A DNA stretch of 64,000 nucleotides from Tenrec ecaudatus (GCF_050624435.1 NC_134537.1:121695586-121759585); one strand, 5' to 3'. Counted from the stretch's first letter, positions 1-12,917 are shown. The notes: a model not told the origin generated them from the letters alone. Translations and numbers: made by a program.

Positions 1-639
1 AAAATATACGTAGTCTCACCTCACTAATCTGCAACCTACACCTTGCTTCTTTTTCCATATCCATGCATAAAATCCACGTAAACATTTCTAACTGCTGTGT
101 CATTTTCAATTGACATGTGATGCATCCCACATTTCATTAACTCTGTGTTGGATAAGCTGTGAGTCAGAAGTGGGTTTGGCTGTTGGGTTCCGGCACAGTT
201 GGTAAGTCCATCTACTGAACAAAGGTTGGGAAGTTTAACCCATCCAAAGGTGTGTTAGGTGTCAACTGACTAGACTATGCGTCTCGGTGGTTTGCTAATG
301 TGGCACAGAATACACAATCATGCTCTATTTTGTGATCTGATGTGAGCAGCCAATTAGTTGAAAGGTGAGTTTCTTTGGGGATGCAGTCTGCCTTCAGTAA
401 ACAAATGGATGCCCTAGGCTCTTGGGATGTAAGCTAATGAAGACGTTGGCCTACCAGCCGCCTGACCTACAGAGAGTGGGCTTGTAGTCCCTAATGACAA
501 GTCAGAAGGAAAGAGAAGGACCATCGACCAGCAAGATTGGCATGGTGGCTACAAACAACAGGTCAAACATTGCAACATGTATGGGAATAGCAATGCTCAT
601 TCTACTGTAAATGGGTCCCTGTGCACTTGAAGCAGACTT
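1..639. other. Unassigned sequence, no gene seen
   Basis: I recognise no gene, RNA or confident repeat here. The composition is ordinary mammalian. The segment around 250-480 could be the 5' part of the old LTR that follows, but I cannot demonstrate it. Confidence 0.4.
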
Positions 640-860
640 GATGGCCCCACAACCCCATGCGACAGCAAAGGTCTTCAGCCTGTTGCCTGGCCTACAGATT
701 TGGGACTTGCCAGCCCCTACAATTGTGTAAGCCACTTCCTCAGGATTGCATGAGACATTTCCTTGAAGAAAATGTTTACACACATATATCTGTGCGGGGG
801 GTATTACCATCTATATAAATGCCACTGTGTTGACTCCTCTAGAAAACATAGACTAAGTAA
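640..860 (+). repeat. ERVL/MLT2-like LTR, 3' part
   Basis: The segment has the usual 3'-half layout of mammalian ERVL (MLT2-type) LTRs: a stretch reading ttgggacttgccagcccc, then aattgtgtaagccacttcct, an AT-rich zone, and a terminal cctctagaaaacatagacta. It is strongly diverged and I see no target-site duplication. The family call is from memory of the LTR class. Confidence 0.4.
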
Positions 861-912
861 GACAAGCTGCCTCAGAAGGAAGGACTGACCATCGTGTCCA
901 AATCCTCTTCCT

Positions 913-989
913 TTGAAAACCTTGTGGGGCGCAGGCCCACTCTGACACCCTGGGGTTATCACGAGTCAGTGTCATGTCGTCTTGATGGT
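913..989 (+). repeat. AfroSINE-type SINE, 3' half
   Basis: Only the 3' half of the tRNA-derived SINE remains: a block like aaaaccttgtggggcgcagg, then a diverged gagtcagtgtcatgtcgtct tail. The tRNA-like head with its A and B boxes is missing or too diverged to see. Confidence 0.45.
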
Positions 990-3540
990 TTATAGAATTT
1001 TAAGGAAAGAGGCTCTCATCACCTATGATGCCTAATAATCTCCTAAAATTATAGGACACAGCAAATAATTTTGGATGGTATCGATATGCAATATCATCCT
1101 AGCTCACAAATGACCATGAGGGAGAAGTCATTTAGACAAATATTTGTAAAAATAGCAGAGTCAGGAGCAAGAGCATGGACATGGATGCATGTACTTGTAT
1201 GCCTCCATAGTTGAAATTCTTTAATCCTTATTAAAGGAATTTTTCTAAATAGTGCTCTTAAGCACTTCATTGAACAATCTTACCCTTTTTAAGTCTCCAC
1301 TATAGGGTCTGAAACATACGGCTGTTCAAAGGTACAAAACATTTCTGGCCAAATGGATGTTTCTAATACATTCCTCTGCTTTTTTTCAAAGTCTTCTTTG
1401 TTATTTCCCTTTTACACCATTCATCTCTTGCCTACACAATTATGCATGTTCCTACCGGGTCATCTTCACTAGCTGCATCCGCATAGGTCTTCCTTCGCAA
1501 AGGATGTATGGAGAAACAGTTGAAAGCAGACTCGGCCACAGTCCTGTCTTTATAGCTTCTGCCTCCCGAGTGGATTAAGGAAACGTGGCCACTTCTCCGG
1601 TATGTCAAATAGCTTTCTCCGAAGGAAGAAAGGAGTGAATTACTCAGAGTCACAGTGAGTCACAAGGAGATGCAGCAGTAACTGACTCTCGGGACCCTTC
1701 TTGACCTTCACACATGGCCTTTCGTTTCTTACCCATGAGACAGCTGCGTGGAATGCATCGCAAACTCAATATCTGGGGCGCCAAAGGGGTCAGTCTCAGC
1801 CCATCGCAACCCACAGCTATGCATGGAGATTCTACTGGAGCCTGCAAAAATACTCCTGTTTATATCTGAAGCCTGACCAAAGTTTATCATTTCTTCCTCT
1901 TTCTTTTTATCTCTCTGCGTACAAGCAAGGCGAAGGATGTGACGCTGAAGAAATGGTACAGCAGGTGAAGGACTAAAAAGGATCTCTAAATATACTAAAG
2001 ACTAATCAAGAACCCGTGTCCTGTTCTGGTTCTACATTTTAATAATGCGCTATTGAAATTCCTGGATGGGAAGGGAGGTTCTCATTTCGTTTTTTCTGTT
2101 TGTTAAGCTTGCGGTTTTAGAGGTCTTCAAATGTGAACTTGGGGCAGCTTCTGCATAACCCGGAGAGACTAATTTGAAAGAAAACTAAATCCCATGCTAC
2201 TTGAATTGAGGTGAAAAAGATAAATCCACATAGTTTAAGAATTGCGATGCGTTCTACCTAGAAGTCAATCATGTTCTCACAATGTGGAAATCATTTCATA
2301 ATGTTTTCCTGGCAATCACTTCATCACTGGTGTTAGGAAAAGAACCCACGAGCTGAGCTGTAGATTCGTCACAACACTGCGGCTTGGGATCAAAGGTTCT
2401 CGTAGTTGGTGTGTGTGAGAACCACTGCTCTGATCCAGCATGAAAGGTGGAGAGCTTCACCGGCTGAACTCACACATTGGGAGAAGAGAAAAAGGGACTG
2501 TGGAGGGGTTGGTGTCGAAGTATTGTTTCCTTATTAACCTGGTGGAAAGTATATTTTAACTAATCCAGGTTCTTTTAAAAGTTTTGGATGTGAATCGGAT
2601 ACAGCAAGTCCCCTAAGCTTAACATTTCCACAGCTGACATGATTTACCCAAATATGAGCGAGATGCTAGAAATGAATACTGAATAAACTCCACGGGGACA
2701 GAGTACCACAAACCAGCCAGCCGCTGCTCTTCCCTGCTGTTCTGCTCTTGGTGAGACCATTGAGAACTGGGATTTGTAAGAAAAAGACCAGATTCAATCA
2801 TCCGTTGTCAATTTAATCTCCAAGTCAGAGTCTGAGCAAAAGTAAAGCTTGCAAAGACAAAAGTACATAGCAGAACAAACCCTTCGTGCAGTGTATCCTT
2901 CAGACACTCCTTGCTTGAAGCTGTGTTTGCATGAGAGAAAACGAAAAACAACAGAAGTACCCACCACAGAGACTTCATGAAAGGTTTGATGTTTAATAGA
3001 CCAATTGAACTACTCAACAGTTAGAAAAAAAGTTGGGTACATTGCATGTCTCAATATGGGAAAAGAAGCAAAACATAGGTTGTAGATGAGTGAGGATAAC
3101 TAAGTACATCTTTGGTGGGATGGAGGGTACATAGAAAATATGTCTAGGTGCCTGTTGTCTTTGAGTTGGTTCAGTTGTAATCTTTTCAGAAACAGACATG
3201 TTCTGTCTTTCTCCTGTGAAGCATTCATCAGTGAGCTGCAAAGCGCTTCATCGCCGCACCACCACAACACCTTGGATGAATGCAAGAGGGATTCAGAAAG
3301 ACAGGGGAAAATTCCCATTAGCATTTAATTCCATCTTCCATGAATTTTTGGAACCCCCTCATATAATACCTATGAGGCTATATATTAAAAAATAGATTGT
3401 TCATAGAGTTCTATTGTATATGTTTTCAGGTTTATTCTAAATAAAACATATATGAACATGTCTCTTCAATCAGTGGATGGCTACAGATAAGTTCTATCAG
3501 TAGAGAACTTAGCTGCAATAAAAATTAATATAAAAGACAA
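990..3540. other. Unassigned sequence, no gene seen
   Basis: This is 2.5 kb without a recognisable gene. The open frames are short (under 100 codons), overlap on both strands and show no domain I know. The short stretch near 3320-3360 resembles the end of an old mariner-type element but is too short to call. Confidence 0.4.
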
Positions 3541-3720
3541 AAAATAAAACTCAGTGCCATCAAGTCAATACCAACCTGTAATGACCCCATAGGACAGGGT
3601 AGAACTATCCATCTGAGTTTCTGAGACTATAACTCTATATCAAAATAGAAAATCCAACATTTCCTCTTGGAGTGGCTAGTAGTTTTGAACTGCTGACCTT
3701 GCAGTTAGCAGTTCATTGTT
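3541..3720 (-). repeat. AfroSINE-type SINE
   Basis: Read on the minus strand it has a tRNA-like head (gctaactgcaaggtcagcag), a middle block and a tail complementary to tcagtgccatcaagtcaata. About 60 bases downstream (3721-3780) a short plus-strand stretch ending in gcacctaacaatg resembles an RTE tail. Confidence 0.75.
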
Positions 3721-3780
3721 TGTTCAGTTTTATAAGATCATTATGAGTCAGAACCAATTCAAGAGCACCTAACAATGTCC

Positions 3781-4344
3781 CATTGCAAGAGCTATAAAGG
3801 GTTAACTATATAGTTATATGTAAAACTATGTATAACTAGAGATATACTATGTATAAACTGTGTAGATAAACTATATCTGTACATGTGTATAGTTTTTGGG
3901 TTTTTTCCCTGAAAGCATAGCTAATATTAGTTACACCGGGCCAAATTTTCTCAAGAGCCGCGCGAATGACTCTTTGTACTGGACAATTCTCTGTGTGGAT
4001 CTGTCAAGTAGCAGTCCTGGCAGGGAGTCACCAGAAGCCAAGAGCACCCTCTCCTCGGTGTGACTCATCAAAACATCTCTGCCATGGCCGAATGTCCACT
4101 GGGAAGGAAGCAAACTCGTCCCTTATTGCGAAACTGAGCTCCAGTGAGTGAGGCTCAAGGAAGTATTTTACTGTCCATCTCTATCTACTGAATGCTTAAT
4201 CTCTTTGTGTGATTTCACTATGAATGTGTGCCGCTTTTTTGAGAAAGAAAGCTAATTTGGAAAAGAGAAAATGAATACGATTTACACACGTACCTTCAAA
4301 TTCATATACAATTTGGGGAGGGTAAACTATATATCTATAAAAAT
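3781..4344. other. Unassigned; AT-rich imperfect tandem tract at 3790-3895
   Basis: Positions 3790-3895 are a run of imperfect tatatagttatatgt-like units. The remainder (3930-4150) is GC-richer unique sequence with short frames on both strands and no protein similarity I recognise. Confidence 0.4.
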
Positions 4345-4668
4345 ACTACATAAAATTGGAACCGATTACAAGGATCTACATGTGACCTCCTCCCTGGGGG
4401 AAGGACAACAGAAAAGTGGGTAAAGGGGGACATCGGACAGTGCAAGATATGACAAAACAATAATTTATAAATTATCAAGGGCTCATGAGGGAGGGGGAGC
4501 GGGGAGGGAGGGGAAAAAGAGGACTTGATGCAAAGGACTTAAGTGGAGAGCAAATGCTTTGAAAATTATGAGGGCAAAGAATGTACAGATGTGCTTTACA
4601 CAATTGATGTATGTATGGATTGTGATAAGAGTTGTATGAGTCCCTAATAAAATGTTTTTTAAAAAAAT
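4345..4668 (+). repeat. L1 3' UTR end (afrotherian-type L1)
   Basis: The order of blocks matches the other L1 3' ends in the window: acaaggatctacatgtgacc, a G/A-rich tract around 4490-4525, ttatcaagggctcatgaggg, caattgatgtatgtatggat, then taataaaatg and an A-rich end. It is truncated 5' and holds no ORF2 sequence. AATAAA lies just before the A tract, as expected for an L1 transcript end. Confidence 0.82.
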
Positions 4669-7225
4669 TCATCAAATAAGTAAAAAATAAATAAACAAAG
4701 CTGTGTCACCATTTTGATAGATTTCCTGGCTTCGTGTACTACATTTACTCCAAAGGGCTTAAGGCTCTGTTTGAAAAGAAAAAAATATATATTAGAAAAT
4801 GCCTTCTAAAAATATTAGAGCCAAGAAAATGACAGCAATAAAAACCGTGGGTAAGGTGGCAGCCAAAATCAAGCTATTTAGCAAATGCAATCAGCCTTCA
4901 CCCCCAGGGTTAAAAATGTGCTTTCTGCCAAGCAGAGGCGGCCCTCGGCAAAACGCTGAGAATGTACAATGTGTCTACAGTCCCCCTAGCTCCAGTCCTC
5001 AATTATCAATTCATTTGTTTACTCAAATAGGCAGGAAAATGATATTAGATACTGGATCCTTGGGGGTTTGAGAAGTACTCACGGCTTTTAGTGTGTCAAT
5101 TGATATGTATTATTTATGGTTTTTTGCTTACCAGTGACCTTTGCCCTTTAAAATGTTATTCAGAGACAAGGTTCTCTTGGGGCAACTTCAGAGGCCAGTG
5201 ACTCCTGGCAAGGGCTATGGACAGGGAAGAAGGCTGCCTGCCAAAGTCCACCGCAAAGGAAGCCGCGTGGTGAATCCAGGGGCAAGGCCAGTTTGCTGCC
5301 GAAAAAGAACGAGCGAAAGCCACCAGACCAGAGAGTGGCCATGTTGTTTCATTCCATAAAGAGAAAGCCTGATGGAGAAGATAGAATCTAGAAACTTTGA
5401 AAGAGGAAAGTTAGAGGTGTTTGGGGAAGCCACACCGAGAACCAAGAAGAGATACGTGAAACAGCAATAATACCAAAAAGCGTGTTGTGAAGAGGAAGAG
5501 TCTCAGGAAACAAGGATCCGAGGAAGGGGTGAGTGGTAGGGAATGCGGGCTGGCAGGGAAGGCAATGCAGTGGGAAGGAAGAAAAGAGTCTTCTTCCAGG
5601 GCTTCGCTTCCTACTTTGGTTCTGAACACCTGTATTCTTCAGCGGCGGGCTGACTGAAACGTGCTGAAAACTAGAAATCAAGGGGCCGGCGTCAGCGCTG
5701 GAGCGAAGTTCTCCCTCTGGTCCCCACGATCTTTCCCAGCTGAAGACACACAATAGAGGGAGTTTTTCTTTTCTTTTTCCTTTTTTTTAAACTAGTTTCC
5801 CAAACCACCATTTTGCAATAGTGGTTTGTGACTTTATTTATTTATTTTTTTACATTTTTAGAGGGAGTTTTTCATCAAGCTAAATGTTTTCCTCTTTAAA
5901 CGCGGCTAACTTTGGTGTGCATGAAAAAGCCTTTCCTTTAATAAAACTCTGGTCACCTCAAAAAAACAGAAAGAAAGAAAAAGCTTAGAGAGTAGAATTG
6001 GATAGGGAAACTCTTTCGATGGCACTTTCTTAAAGCAGAGAGCCAGAGGCGAATTTAAGGGCAGGACTCATGGGCAGAGACATGAATAACTAAGTTATAA
6101 CCCCCCCCCCCAAAAAAAAACCCAAACAAGCTCCTTCCTGAGTCACCATGTTTGAATGTAGACTATTTGTCCTTTATCCAGCTTTTACTGTCATCGGTCT
6201 TCAGAGGAGGCTTGAATCGCCATGTCCTGGTGCTGTGGGTGGTGAGTGTCAGCGGGTTGGTCGGTGGCTTTGCTTCCCCTCTTGCCTTGGTGAGGGTGTG
6301 TGTTGCCTCAGCTCCGCCGCAGGAAGACACCATCACACAGCTGAAAGCTGCATGTGTGGCCCTGGAGTCCCTCCAATCTGCTTCTTCATCATAACAGCCA
6401 CAGCCTGAGAGGCAGAAAACGGATTATAAATGGCAGTGTTAATGTTAGGACTAGCAGCAGCCCTGGTGCTATTGCTCTTTTCTTTTGAAATACAAACAGA
6501 AGCAATGAGTGTTCTGGGCTTTATTATGAAGTGAGACATTACTTACAAAAAAAACCAAAAACATTTCCAGCAAGCCAGCTATGATGAGGATTTTTTTTTC
6601 ATGATGAGGATTTTTGAAAATATCCCTTTTCTTAATATTTAGAAAGCATAAAATTAAGAGCTATCCATTAAAAGGAGAGAAACATTTTCCCCTCAAAATC
6701 TTATTTATGACAATCTTTAAATTATTTGCCTAAAACCAAAATGCTAAGAATTATGAAATGGCAAACTGGAGCTGGTAACTGGTCTCTAATCAGAAAGAAA
6801 CAGAGCTCGCTAAACCATTTCCAATATTTCTAGAAGTTAAACAGAAATTGTAAGTTCACTTTCAATAAAGTTGCACAGGCTAATTGAAATGTCAAGTACC
6901 TTTGAATTTCTCCTGAAACTTTATTAATGCATTGTGGCACAACTGCTTCATCTCTTGCTGATCAGAATGGTGTTACAGGGAAATGAAGGCCAGGGAGAAT
7001 GGGGGAGAGACCAGAGAAGGGTAACAGGATTAGCTCCAGACTGCAATTGCCAGGCTTTGCTGTCAAGGTAACTGCACCCTTGTGTCCCAGTACGCTGGGC
7101 TCCATTCAGTTTTGGGCGGCTGATCTTTCAGAAGTGTTGTGTGAGGTGCCTCTGCATGGTCTGTAACCAATACCCTGTAACCTTACAGGTGTGTTCATCA
7201 TTGACACCACCCAAAGGCTTCTGAA
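4669..7225. other. Unassigned; unique DNA, possible conserved block at 6720-6960
   Basis: No gene is recognised. Short simple tracts occur near 5765-5860 (T-rich) and 6100-6120 (C-run then A-run). Frames at 5388-5753 and 6148-6408 show no known domain. The repeat-free stretch 6720-6960 has the texture of a noncoding conserved element, but this is only an impression. Confidence 0.4.
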
Positions 7226-7333
7226 AATGAGGCCCTGTTGCCAAGGGCTAAAGTGGAGAGCAAATGTTCTGAGAATGATGAGGGCAATCAATGTACAGAT
7301 GTGCTTTACACAATTGATGTTTGTATGGATTGT
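7226..7333 (+). repeat. L1 3' UTR fragment
   Basis: The blocks aagtggagagcaaatgttct and tacacaattgatgtttgtat match the 3' ends at 4560-4620 and 13410-13480. The copy stops abruptly at the border with the SINE that follows, so the terminal AATAAA and A tail are missing. Confidence 0.75.
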
Positions 7334-7475
7334 GGCTGTGGTGCTCATGGTTGGCAGTTCAAAACCACCAGCAGCTCTGAGGGAGAAAAACTGGGCTTTC
7401 TACTCTGATAACCAGTTACAGTCTTGGAAACCCACAGAGGGTCGCTGCGTGTCAACATTGACTTGATGGCAGCGT
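7334..7475 (+). repeat. AfroSINE-type SINE, head deleted
   Basis: It starts inside the tRNA-related head (catggttggcagttcaaaac), continues through gggagaaaaactgggctttc and gtcttggaaacccacagagg, and ends near acttgatggcagcg before a short TG-rich tract. Part of the 5' head is missing at the join with the L1 fragment. Confidence 0.75.
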
Positions 7476-7718
7476 GTGTGTACGTGTGTGTGTGTAAAAT
7501 TTTCCAGTTAGCCACATTAAAAATAGGTTGAAATTATTCTATGATATCTATTTTCAAACTGACACACTTGAAATATTAGATTTTAGCCTATAAAAATCAA
7601 ATTAAGAAAGATATTTTATACTCCTTTTGCTCAATCACTCTCCATTTTCTTTCTTTCTTTCTTTTATATTCCCCAAACTTTTCATTGTGATTTGGGTGAA
7701 ATTTTGCAGAAAAAAAAA

Positions 7719-8153
7719 TTTTTTTTCACATAAAAAGGCTTTATTTGCAAGGCAGGGTTAGTCAGACACGCCAAAGCCCATGTGGTCATCTGACTCCTCG
7801 GAGCCTTCCTTCTCTTCGTCTTTATTCTCCTCTGCTGCGGCTGGGGCTGAGCGGCAGCAGGAGTCGCTGAGCCCTGTGGGGGGGGAGGGGAGAAGGGCTA
7901 CAGCCCCACCCGCGGGCACACTGGCAACCTTGCCAATACCCTGGGCAATAACGTCTTCAATGTTCTTCCCGTTTAGCTCATTGATGACCTTGTTGAGCCG
8001 GTCATCGTCGGCCTCGATGGCCACGCTGTCCAGGATCTTCTTGATGTCCTTGGCGCTGGGAGGCGCCTTGCCCCAGAGGGTGGCCAGCGGGTAGGAGGCG
8101 GCGGTGGACAGGCCTCACGCGTGCAACCTCGGCGGCTTCAGGTAGGAAAAGGC
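7719..8153 (-). pseudogene. RPLP2: RPLP2 retrocopy (ribosomal stalk protein P2)
   Basis: The minus strand carries an intronless copy of the RPLP2 mRNA. From the 5' end it has a pyrimidine-rich TOP-like start near 8153, a short 5' UTR, a reading frame at 8111-7758, a 3' UTR with AATAAA in caaataaagcctttttatg, and a T8 run at 7719-7726 on the plus strand that is the A tail. The frame is 117 codons plus stop; P2 is normally about 115. Residues such as KDIKKILDS, EADDDRLNKVINELNGK and IEDVIAQGIGK identify P2, the acidic partner of P1 on the 60S stalk. The initiator is CTG instead of ATG. The conserved C-terminal tail that contacts translation GTPases reads DDHMGFGVSD instead of the usual DDDMGFGLFD. 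It is a processed pseudogene; no promoter is visible. Confidence 0.93.
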
Positions 8154-8555
8154 CAAATTGATTTTCAATTCAACAATTCGTGCACATTCTGTTTGGTAAC
8201 ATTGATTGCAGTCCACAGTGTAATCAATTGCAGCCCCATTCGCTTCTGACGGCCTTTGCTTCCATTCGTCCTTCACTCATATTCCGTCCTCCCTTCCGGG
8301 TGAATGATGCACTTTTGATGTCATATGATATATTTTTCTAAGCAGTACTTCCGTCCTTGATATTCGCCGTAAAAACCCAACTGTCATTTGACTGAATTCG
8401 GCCATGAGTAAATTCCGTGCCTGGCCTGAAGACTGTCTACAGGCCGTGTCTCAGGGCGTCCATTAGTCCCTAGCAGCCCAGTTCAGTCTGGTCTTTTTTT
8501 AATAGAGCTTTTAGAATTTTGTTCCACGTGTTTCTACCACTCTATTCAGTTGTAG
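8154..8555. other. Unassigned sequence
   Basis: No repeat or gene is recognised in this 400-base interval between the RPLP2 retrocopy and the RTE tail. Confidence 0.4.
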
Positions 8556-9045
8556 AGGATTCCGTCATGCTCCTGGAAGCAGCGGTCAAGAGTGAAGGAA
8601 GGCTTGCACTGAGCAAGTCTGCAGCGCAAGACCTCTGCGGAAAGCAAGGCTGAGCCTTTGAGGACTCTGGTGCGCCTGGCCCAGCCAGGGTGTTTTCAGT
8701 CGCCTCCCACGCATTGACAGGTAGACACGGAACAAGGCAGACGGAGGAGGAATTGATGCATTTGGGTTGTGGTGCTGGCAAAGAATGTTGAAAGTACATA
8801 GATTGCCAAGAGAACAAACGCATCTGGCCTGGAAGTTCAGCTAGAATGCTCCTTAGAAGCAGGATGGCAAAACTGTGACTCACCTGTGTTGGACATCTTA
8901 TCAGGAGAGGCCCATCCGTGGGAAAAAATGGCATGCCTAATCAAATGGAAGCTCCGTGAGAAAGAGGAAGGGCTTCAACAAGATGGATCGACCCAGGGGC
9001 TGCAGCAATGAGCTCGGACGATTGTGAGGATGGATCAGGACTATG
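8556..9045 (+). mobile_element. RTE/BovB LINE, 3' part
   Basis: The sequence follows the 3' end of the RTE/BovB reading frame: ctcctggaagcagcggtcaa, a block encoding the region after the reverse transcriptase, then tggcaaagaatgttgaaagt, gaatgctccttagaagcagg, acatcttatcaggagaggcc and gattgtgaggatgg. It is broken by frameshifts and stops and is truncated 5'. Parallel copies lie at 24485, 45690 and 52736. Confidence 0.82.
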
Positions 9046-10244
9046 TTATGCCAATTGACCTTTGTTTTTCACAAGACCATGCACCTGAGGCCCAGGTCCC
9101 AGACTCATTCCCTCACAGAATTTAACTACAGCTAAGAACTTTCCGTAACTTTGGCCTCTATATGTTCTTCTATATTTGTAGATGTATTTGCAGCACGTAC
9201 AAATATGTACATAGAAATATCCTGCCTGAAATGGCTAGGTATTCATGAATGTAGTTCCCTTTGCCACCCCCCCACCCCGTCCAGCTAGAGTGTATTCATT
9301 CATAGAGTATTATTATTGTGACTGTTAGTTCAGGACAGTGTGTGTAATAATACTGACCTTTGTTGAAATTGGGCAATTTTTCATCTCAACAGTAAATAAT
9401 TTTCTCTTCTGTAAATTGGAGATAATGCTGGGTCCATAGGAAATACTAAACGGTAAGTGTCCCAGTTCCACAGTAGTGACAGAGCTCGTGTTCTTTCCCA
9501 AGACACTCTTCTGGGTGCTTCCTGTGGACTCCTTGAGAAGAACATTATAAAGCAGGCCCAATGAGCTTCCTTGTTTTCAGGAAGATGAAAACTAGGCAAA
9601 GAAGAGTTTCTTTGTATGTTTTTAAGATCCCTCAATGTGTCCTCCAGAATCTTAAATACTTTATTTGATCTACTTTCTTTCCCACTGTTCTGTATTACTA
9701 ATTTTTTATTATTATCTACAGCCATAAGCAAAAATGTATTTTTGAAACATGTAAAAGATCTCGTGATCCCCCAAATTTATTACAAATCAAATTAAGTAAT
9801 ATAATGTCAATAATGAGAAAAAATTTATATAATACCTACATATTATGGACATTAGTACAAACATATGCAAGGACTTTAGAAAATTCATGGAAAAATGGAA
9901 TGAATTTTTTTGTGAACTTTTAAAGCCATTTCATGTGTATAAGGTGCATTATGAATTCTATTTGAGGAGAGGAAAAAGTATTTTCTGACTACAAACACTG
10001 GAATGCAATCAGCTACAGTGGATGCTCCATCCCCAGTTGTCTGAAACACACCATCCAGGTTATGAATTAGCCCCACTTCTTCTCTGCCATGTTCTCATGT
10101 TATGCTTCCCTGCTTCCCTTCCTTAAGCCCTGTTCCTGTTCATTAACATGTGAAGATAACAGACTCCAAGAATAGAGTTTTGAAGTAAAACACAATAATC
10201 CAATTTTGCTCTTTTTTGGGAGGGCTCTTCTTTTTAAAAGGTGG
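9046..10244. other. Unassigned sequence
   Basis: No gene is seen. Two overlapping frames at 9325-9731 have no recognisable domain. A short stretch at 9875-9915 (aaaattcatggaaaaatgga) resembles ends of old mariner-like miniature elements; this is weak. Confidence 0.4.
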
Positions 10245-10425
10245 CAAAAAGCCACTGCCATCAACTCACAACAACTCTATGGAACAGAGTGGAACTACTC
10301 CTTGGAGTTTCTGAGACTGGGAATCTTTATGCGAGCAGACAGCCTTGCCTTTCTCCCTCAGAGTCGCTGATGGGTTTAACTGCTGACTTTTAGGTCAGCA
10401 GCCCAGTAGATAACTCTTCTTTAGG
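10245..10425 (-). repeat. AfroSINE-type SINE
   Basis: On the plus strand the reversed tail reads cactgccatcaactcacaac, followed by gaacagagtggaactactcc, the reversed middle, and the reversed head near ttaactgctgacttttaggt. Divergence is moderate. Confidence 0.75.
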
Positions 10426-11404
10426 GGGGAAAAAAGACAGACCAATGAATTATATTGGGTTTCACATATCAATGTTCTATCTCCCACACTCAGAAATTTG
10501 GTCAATTGTAAATGATATATTTAGAAGTGGAGAAATTCTTAAAGATAATGAATTCTTACCTCTAAACATTACAGATGATGAAGTTAGAGCCCAAATAAGT
10601 TGGATGCCTTGCCCAGTCGCAGCAGATGCTTCATCTCTCCATCAAAGTGAGGGTGTAGGCTTCGCTAAAACTTCTCTTCAGGCCTCCATTCTACTTCTTA
10701 CCCAGATTCATTCTCTTCTAGTAATTTTAGTTATTTAGGACTTTATATTACTGACTGAATTAGAATAAAACAACCAAATTCATAACTATGATAACTATTG
10801 ACTTATTCATATAATAGTATTGAAAAAAGGAAAAAGGCTAGAAAGAAGAAGAAATCAATTTTATTATAAGAATTCAGTTATAACTTGAAGAGTATAATAT
10901 GCTAATAATATCTTTGGAAATTATTTCATTATAGGTTCTTAGTGATAATTAATAAATCCTATAATAAATATCCATGATCTCTTCATTTATGTTTATATAA
11001 AAATCTTAATGTATTAGATTGCCAAATACTTCAATTTGATTTACTCATAACTGTGATTTGCATGAATTATCAGACTCAGAACAAAATTCATTTCACAAAG
11101 TTTGTTCATTGATTTATTTCTATATTAGAGAGTATAGTATAAGTAATCCAACTTCAAAAAACTGATTGCAAAACTCAAGGAAAATAAATTATTAAGATCA
11201 TATAACTTATATCTAGAATTGTACAAACATATAAATCACATTCACTAATTATCTAAGTCTTTGGTAGGAAATACTTCTGTAATATATCTTGCTCAACTCT
11301 TGCTCAGTTCACTTATATTTTTTAATTTAAAAAGTTTGATCATTCAATTCACTTATATTTATATAATTCTTGTATTTTTCTTTACTTAAAATGTACTTAA
11401 GCAA
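10426..11404. other. AT-rich unassigned sequence
   Basis: A strongly AT-rich kilobase with many short homopolymer runs and no gene or repeat that I can name. A 97-codon frame at 10445-10738 is probably chance. Confidence 0.4.
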
Positions 11405-12856
11405 GAGGGTATTATTAATATTTCCACAGGGAAAGAGAGACCAGACTTCAACCTGGTGCTCCAAGATGTGCATGCAGCATACTGGCATGAATCAGAGAAC
11501 CAGTAGAGAGGTCTGAGGGGCCAGCCCCAATCCCATCTATGTGGACAGCTGTCCCTCCCCCCAGAAAGAATTTATGTCAGAGGATAGCACTGAAGCTACA
11601 GCTCAGGGAGAGGGACATATCTGATCAGAGCACATGGGAGCAAATGAAGAGGGAGGAAAAGAGAGTGGAGCACATTCTGGCCCACCAAGCTTTGAAGATG
11701 ATATCCCTACTCAGAGCAGCCAATCCACAGAGAAGACCATATGGCCGGCCCCACTATGAGATACGACATCCTTCACTGACTCATAGCCCTACAGGGGACA
11801 ACACTGGAGACAGTGTGGGAATGGTGTCCGATCTGATCCCACCACACTGAGGCAAAACACTAAGGGCATGCAACAGAACAGCTAGGGGAGCAGAGCAATG
11901 AAGTCCCGAGGGAATACTAAAATTAGACTTTGGGACCAAGGCATGGCACCCCATCAGACTCAACCAGAAAATGGTCCTAACAGTAGACAAATAGACCTTG
12001 AACTATTCACAGGCTTTTCTTTTTGTTGTTGTTGTCATTGTTTTGTTTTCTTTTGTTGTTTTGCTTTGTTCTGTCTTGTTTTTTTTATGTGCATATTATT
12101 ATCTCTGCAGGTCTAGCTAGATAAGATAGGCAGGATAAACAGCCTAGAGGGAGAAAACAAAGGGAGTGATGGTTCAGGGACACATGGGACAGGGCGAAGT
12201 GGAAGAAAGGAGGTGGTGTTGACCAACCCAGAGACAAGGGAACAATAAGTGATCCAAAATCAGTGGCAAGGAGTGTGTAAGAGGCCTGGTAGGGCTTGAT
12301 CAAGGGCAATGTAACCAAGAGGAATTACAGAAACCCAAATGAAGGCTAAGCATGATAGTGGGACATGAGGAAAGTAAAAGGAAATAGAGGAAAGAACTGA
12401 GAGGCAAAGGGCATTGATAGAGGTCTAAATACAAGTATGTACTTATGTAAATATATTTATACATGATGATGATGATGGGGAAATAGATCTATGTGCATAT
12501 ATTTATAGGTTTAGTATTAAGGTAGCAGATGGACATTGGGCCTCCACACAAGTACTCCCTCAATGCAAGAACACTTTGTTCTATTAAACTAGCATTCATG
12601 ATGCTCACCTTCCCGACACTATTGCTGAAGACAAAGCAGGTGTATAAGCAAATGTGAAGAAATCTGATGGTGCCCAGCTATCAATAAATATAGCATCTAG
12701 GGTCTTAAAGGCTTAAAGATAAACAAGTGGCCATCTAACTGTGAAACAACAAAGCCCATATGGAAGAAGGACACCAGCCTATGTGATCATGAGTTGTCCA
12801 TGGGATCAGGTATCAGGCATCCAAGATCCAGAACAAAATCATACCCAATGTGAATG

Positions 12857-12917
<61 letters not shown>

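Noticed and set aside
3310-3360. Possible mariner-like terminus (ttggaaccccctcatataat)
   Set aside because: Too short to distinguish from chance; no opposite terminus was found.
9875-9935. Possible miniature mariner-like element
   Set aside because: Only one short resemblance; no pair of inverted ends and no TA borders could be confirmed.
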